From positions 2,397,292-2,461,291 of the forward strand of contig JAGPNK010000005.1 in NCBI GenBank assembly GCA_020746835.1: a DNA stretch of 64,000 bases, in the 5' to 3' direction. The notes beneath the pieces were generated by a model. That model was not told the DNA's origin, made no database searches, and was given only the letters and a program-made list of their open reading frames with translations. Of the stretch, positions 59,146 to 64,000 are shown one piece after another. The position numbers and the translations under genes are program-made. Numbering within the stretch: position 1 is the first letter of the stretch; every line of letters starts with the position of its first letter. The DNA comes from Stachybotrys elegans (Eukaryota > Ascomycota > Sordariomycetes > Hypocreales > Stachybotryaceae).

Positions 59146-59301
59146 TATAATACTATTATAATATAGTAAATAGAGGCCTATAATACTACTATAATATAGT
59201 AAATAGAGACTATATAGAACCCTTTATTATATTTTAATAGAGAACCTTATCTTCTAAACTAGAGATAAGTTATATTTTATAGTATTAGTATTAATTTAAG
59301 T

Positions 59302-59338
59302 TCTAGAAAAAGAGAGAGAAAGAGAGAGAGAGAAAGGG
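59302..59338. repeat. GA microsatellite
   Basis: A purine-only run of GA and GAAA units, inside the AT-rich block. Confidence 0.75.
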
Positions 59339-62300
59339 TTTAGCCTTATTATTATTTTATTCTATACTTTACTAATATATTCTACTATCTCTCTAGCCTA
59401 AGGTTTTCCTATATTATTTTATATCTCTATCTAGCTATTATTAATTAATTCTATAATTATTCTATTTTATTCTTTACTCTATTTATTTAGATTTTTTAAA
59501 ATTTTATTTCTCTTTCTATTTATTTTTATTTCTTACTAAAATAATTTAATTATAGCTTTTTATATACTTTTTATTATTATTAATTTATCTCTATATTATA
59601 TTCTTTTCTTTACTTTCTATATTTATTTCTTTAGTATTTAATAGCTATTATAAACTATATTTCTAAAAGTACTATCTTTAAAATATTTTTATCTCTATTT
59701 AATTCTCTATAGAATCCTAATTAAAGTAAATATATAAGTTTTTAATTTATTTTTACTTTAGTATCTATATTAAATTTTCTTTTTTTTTCTAGCTAGTCTA
59801 TATTACTACTAATAGTATTTTATATAAAGATAACTTTAATAATAAGGAATTTAATACTTTTATTAAAGCTAAGTTTCTATACTATAACTATTTAAAATAT
59901 ATAATATAGTCTAGTAAGTTTAAATATAAAATAGAATCTAGTATATTTTATACTATATATAAGTAAATAAGGTTAAAGTATAAATAGACTATATATCTCT
60001 TTTTTTAAAATACTTTATTATATTATACTCTATAAAACTATATAAAGATTATTAATACTAGTTATTTTATTTTATAGCTTATTATTACTTTTTAAAATAG
60101 TAAAAAGAGTTAAAAGGTCTTTTTATTATATAAGTTTTATAATACTATATTTTATTTCTATTACATATTTTCTAAAGCTAAGAATATATACTAAAAGTAG
60201 CTTTTCTTTAATTTATTTATTATTACTATTACTTTATTTTTATCTTAAGTCTAGGGTTTTTTTATCTCTAGCTAGTAACTAGTTTATACTATTTTATCTA
60301 TTATCTAGAAATTAAAGAAATTATAGATTTATTTATATCTCTTTTATTTTAGTTTAGTTTTTAATTTATTTTTTTTAGAATTAATAATAGTATATATTAA
60401 ATACTTAGTTATAGTATAACTAAACTATTTTAAACTAAAGCTAGTATTAAGCCCTTATATAGTAAATATACTTATAGTATCTTATTAGTTCTATATTATC
60501 TTTATATAAATCTTAGAGTAAATAGTTTATTTTATTTAGTTTTTTTAATAGTTTATATATAGCTAGTAGGCTAATTAATTTATTTTATTTAGTCTTTTAT
60601 AATAGTTTTCTATTTCTATTAATATCTCTTTCTATTTTATTATTAAGTAAAGTTTATTTTTATTTAATATTTCTATATTTTATTTTAGAAAGAGAGAATA
60701 ATATAAAGCTTTTATTATAAAGAATATCCTTAATAATAATATTACTTATTCTTTCCCTTACTATATAGATTTAGTTTATAATACTCTTTTTTATATTTTA
60801 AAGTATTTTACTTTTTTATTTAGTATACTTTAATAGTCTATTACTTTCTCTTTATTATTATATTATTTCTTTTATTAGTTTTCTTACTATTCTAATAGTA
60901 GCTATTCTATAGATAATTAATCTCTCTATTAACCTTAATTTATTACTAGCTAGTATTTTACTATTATCTAGCCTAGTATTAGTTTATTATCTCTCTTTAT
61001 CTATACTATTAGATTCCTTTTCTAGAGTAGAACTCTCTAAGAATAGCTTTAGCTTTATAAATAAAAGTAACTCTAGCTCTATAAATAGAAAGTTACTTTT
61101 ATTATAAATCCTTTTAATATTACTATATTTATTTCTAACTTTTCCTTTACTTTTAGTATAGCTTAAATATTTAGTAAAATATAAGTATCTAGTGCTTTTT
61201 TTAGTCTATTTACTTTATTTATTAATAATTTATTTATCTTTACTATATAATCTAGTTTTATTATTTAGTCTTTTATTCTTTTTACTATTAATAAAAGTTA
61301 TAAAAGTAATAAGAATATTACTATAGTCTAAAATAAGTCTAATTAAAAAATCTTATTTTTTTTAATAATAAGTATAAGTCTAGGATTCTTTTTAACTATT
61401 TATTCTTAAATAATAAACCTAAGTTTAAAAAAAACTTTATTATAGCTACTTTTTTTACTATCTATTATTTTTAATACTTTTATTTTAATCTAACTTATAT
61501 TTATACTTTATTCTATTTTACTATAATTTATTCTAAATAAAATTATCTAGTTTAGAGAGTATATAATTTTATCTATACTTAGGTTCCTTCTAGCTTCTAT
61601 ATTCTAATATATTAATCTCCTTATACTTAATCTTTATTTCTATTTATATTTAGTATAATTAATAGTTAGTTCTTTAATTAGTTAAATAAAAATAATCTTT
61701 TTTATACTATAGTTTCTTAAACTAAAATAGTCTATAATATTTATATTCCTAATATTCCTAATTAATTAATAGAGTTAAACTACTTTATTATTTATAATAT
61801 ATATAAGATAGCTTATTAAAAAGAAAAAAAGTATTTATATTAAAGTACTAAATTAGTTTTAAAGTATCTATTTAAATAATATATTTTTTTATTCTTTAGT
61901 ATTTTCTTTTATATATCTTTTAATCTATTCTTTTTAGTTTAGTCTCTTTTTATATTTATTAAATCTCTATATTACTTTTATACCTATCTTTCTTTTATCT
62001 TTTTTAGTTTTTCTCTTTCTTTTTTAAATATTACTATATTACTTTTTATATTTATAGTTAGTTTAGGTATTACTTTTATTAGAATCTTTTTAATCTTAGC
62101 CTAAATAGAACTATTATTAAAATATATATTTCTCTATTTTATTTTAAAAATATCTAGTATTTCTATATTTTATAATTTTTATAAAGGCTTTTATATTTCT
62201 TTTCTATTTTTTTTTACTATATTAATACTTTATAGTTTTCTTTATCTAGACTATTCTTAACTTATAGGATTTCTTAAACTTTATATTTTTATATTATTTT

Positions 62301-62640
62301 ATCTATAGTTTTATCTATAACTAGTAATAGATTTAGTTTTAGATTATAGAATATCTAGCTTAGAAATAGATTAGTTATTACTCTTTTTAGTAAGTTTATA
62401 TAAAATATTAAATATAGGCCTCTAAATATATCTAGTATTACTATTAATAGTATTAGAATATCTATAATTTTATACTTTATATATATTTAGTTAAGTTTCT
62501 TACTAGGCCTATTTATCTTAATATTTTATAAATCTAACTATATTTTATCTCTAATCTCTAGCTATTTTACTAGTTATTTTATTCTATTTATTATATTTTA
62601 TTACTATTACTATATATATACTATAGCTATCTAGATTAAG

Positions 62641-62765
62641 TGTCATGCAATGTGTAGTGGTGTGAGATTAATGTATTGTCTAAGCTAGTGACTGGGTTCT
62701 CTACTAGTCTAATTATCTAATATACTAGGCTAGGGCCTACTATTGGTTAGGTTAGGTCTTTAGTC
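62641..62765. repeat. Island of non-RIP-mutated sequence, LTR-like start
   Basis: About 125 bases suddenly retain many TG and CA steps (TGTCATGCAATGTGTAGTGG and onward), unlike the several kilobases on either side. The island begins with TGT, as LTRs do. It may be a short, later insertion below the size that RIP recognises, or a solo-LTR fragment. Confidence 0.45.
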
Positions 62766-64000
62766 TATATTATAATAACTATTCCCTAAAGTAAATAAGA
62801 TAGCTATTCTAGCTATATATCTATAAGTTTTATAATATTTATTCTTATTTTATATATCTATTTTATATATATAGTATTTACTCTAATAGTTCTAAAGTAA
62901 TTATTTTAGAAAAATATCTATCTCTTACTCTATATTTTCTTTTCTAATTACCTTATTAAGGTTTATCTTTTATTTCTCTCTTTCTATTATCTCTATATTT
63001 AAATTATTTTTCTCTATCTATCTACTATTATTATTATTATTCTTATATATAATAGGCTTTAGTTATTATATATCTAGCAATTCTAACTATAGTATAGCCA
63101 ATACTATATTTTATTTATTTATATATTTAATTATTAGTTAGTACTAATATTGTTATTCTACTTTTTTATATTTGTTTTTTTTAAGCTTATATTAAGTAAT
63201 TAGATCTAGAAAACCCTAAAATTATTTAACTTTAATCTTTTTGTTTATTAATAATATATTTATATATTAATATTATAGTTATTAGTTTACTTTTAAAAGA
63301 CTATATAATATATTTTTAAAGGCACTTAGAGGTAGATAGGGCTTAATTAGCTATAAAGTAACTATTTTACTTTTTAATTCTCTATAAATAATTTACTAGA
63401 CCTTATTAATATTAATCTTTCCTAATATTTAGTAAGTTTTATTAATATTTAAATAAGTTTTCTCTATAACTTTAATATAGTTATTTACTATCTTTAGATC
63501 TTACTTTAATTTATAGATATATTAAGCTTAATTATCTTTAATTATTTTATTAGTAGTCTTACTAGTAGTTTTATTAGTAGTTTTCTTAGTTAACTTATTA
63601 ATATTTTTATTTATAGTTTTATTAGTGGTTTTATTAGCTTTTTTCTATTTTTTAGTTATATATATATTACTATTAGTTATATCTATATCTTTTTAAAATA
63701 GTCTATTTTCTTACTAATTAATAGCTTTTATTATATAATTTTATTTTATAGTTTTTTTATAAAGCCTAGAAGCTAGGCTTTTTTCTATTTTACTATTATT
63801 ATATAGATATAAGCCTAAGTTAATATTACTTAGATAAGAGTTATCTTTCTGCTTATTTACTTTTAATTTATTTTCTTAATAATTTATTAAGTATATATAT
63901 AATATAGTTAATTAGGTCTACCTATAGTAATTAGGTTTTCTTATCTATTTTTTCTCTATATATAATTATTACTAATAGTATAATAATTCCCTAATATTAG
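62766..64000. repeat. AT-rich degenerate sequence to window end
   Basis: This continues the T-rich, G-poor degenerate composition, with short imperfect repeats of TTTTATTAGTAGT type around 63545-63640. No gene is recognised. Confidence 0.5.

Larger units (their letters stand above)
58516..62640. repeat. T-rich degenerate region, unidentified mobile DNA
   Basis: On the plus strand T exceeds A and C exceeds G, so the minus strand is purine-rich like the coding strand of many retroelements. Minus-strand conceptual reading gives only short Lys/Asn/Ile-rich fragments broken by stops. It is probably a RIP-mutated element transcribed leftward, but I could not identify a domain. Confidence 0.45.
51780..64000. 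repeat. RIP-like AT-rich block to the right window edge
   Basis: From about 51.78 kb the sequence becomes extremely AT-rich, dominated by TA, TTA and ATA steps. CG is almost absent and CA and TG are strongly reduced, while AG and CT steps persist. That is the outcome of CpA-to-TpA mutation on both strands (repeat-induced point mutation, known in Pezizomycotina). There are no gene-like ORFs; the only one listed over 60 codons comes from a tandem repeat. The left part (to about 58.5 kb) is made of one repeat family; the right part is T-rich on the plus strand. The block may be a transposon graveyard at an AT isochore, a subtelomere or a centromere flank. Confidence 0.85.

Noticed and set aside
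58979..59161. 60-codon frame with Leu/Phe-rich repeats
   Set aside because: It is generated by the 21-bp tandem repeat whose period is a multiple of three; no gene signals surround it.

Overview
The window is a piece of nuclear chromosome from a filamentous ascomycete (Pezizomycotina). A Sordariomycete, perhaps Hypocreales, is the best guess. Most genes carry short spliceosomal introns (about 45-130 nt, GTANGT...YAG), gene density is about one per 2-2.5 kb on both strands, and the proteins have typical fungal orthologues. The last 12 kb shows the signature of repeat-induced point mutation (RIP). No bacterial-style operon, virus or biosynthetic gene cluster was seen. Exon coordinates were worked out by eye from splice sites and reading-frame continuity; where exon phases add up to an intact protein of the expected family length, I am confident of them.

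Layout, left to right: a partial AT-hook/chromodomain protein (1-720); Nog2 60S-assembly GTPase (minus) divergent from a mitochondrial ribosomal protein of mS26 type; an Adp1-type ABCG transporter (minus); a secreted, probably GPI-anchored aspartic protease; mitochondrial EF-G (MEF1); homoisocitrate dehydrogenase LYS12 (minus); a disordered fungal protein; mitochondrial uS8m (minus); kynurenine 3-monooxygenase (minus) divergent from methionine aminopeptidase 1; Erv14/cornichon; Prp17 splicing factor; a small SET-domain protein (minus); an F-box protein (minus); a 3 kb gene-poor gap; an unknown multipass membrane protein; a flavodoxin-like quinone reductase (minus); a single-pass membrane protein with two PPxY motifs (minus); a proline-rich conserved protein (minus); DNA polymerase kappa; a Trk potassium transporter (minus); and an ER FKBP2 isomerase (minus).

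These are mostly core housekeeping genes: ribosome assembly, mitochondrial translation (three genes), splicing, secretion, amino-acid and NAD metabolism, and ion transport. There is no sign of a common pathway beyond chance neighbourhood and a few shared divergent promoters.

From about 51.78 kb to the right edge the composition changes abruptly to extreme AT richness, with TpA excess, CpA/TpG/CpG scarcity and no gene-like ORF. I read this as RIP-destroyed transposons. Inside it I can resolve a roughly 1.3 kb repeat family in both orientations, with copies inserted into other copies. Three nested insertions show 8-bp target-site duplications and colinear host sequence on both sides.

The most interesting gene-level signal is in the flavodoxin-like reductase. 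Its stop codon is TGA followed by CTA, a known strong readthrough context, and the same frame stays open for 53 more codons and ends in a CaaX prenylation box. This suggests dual cytosolic and membrane-anchored isoforms produced by stop-codon readthrough.
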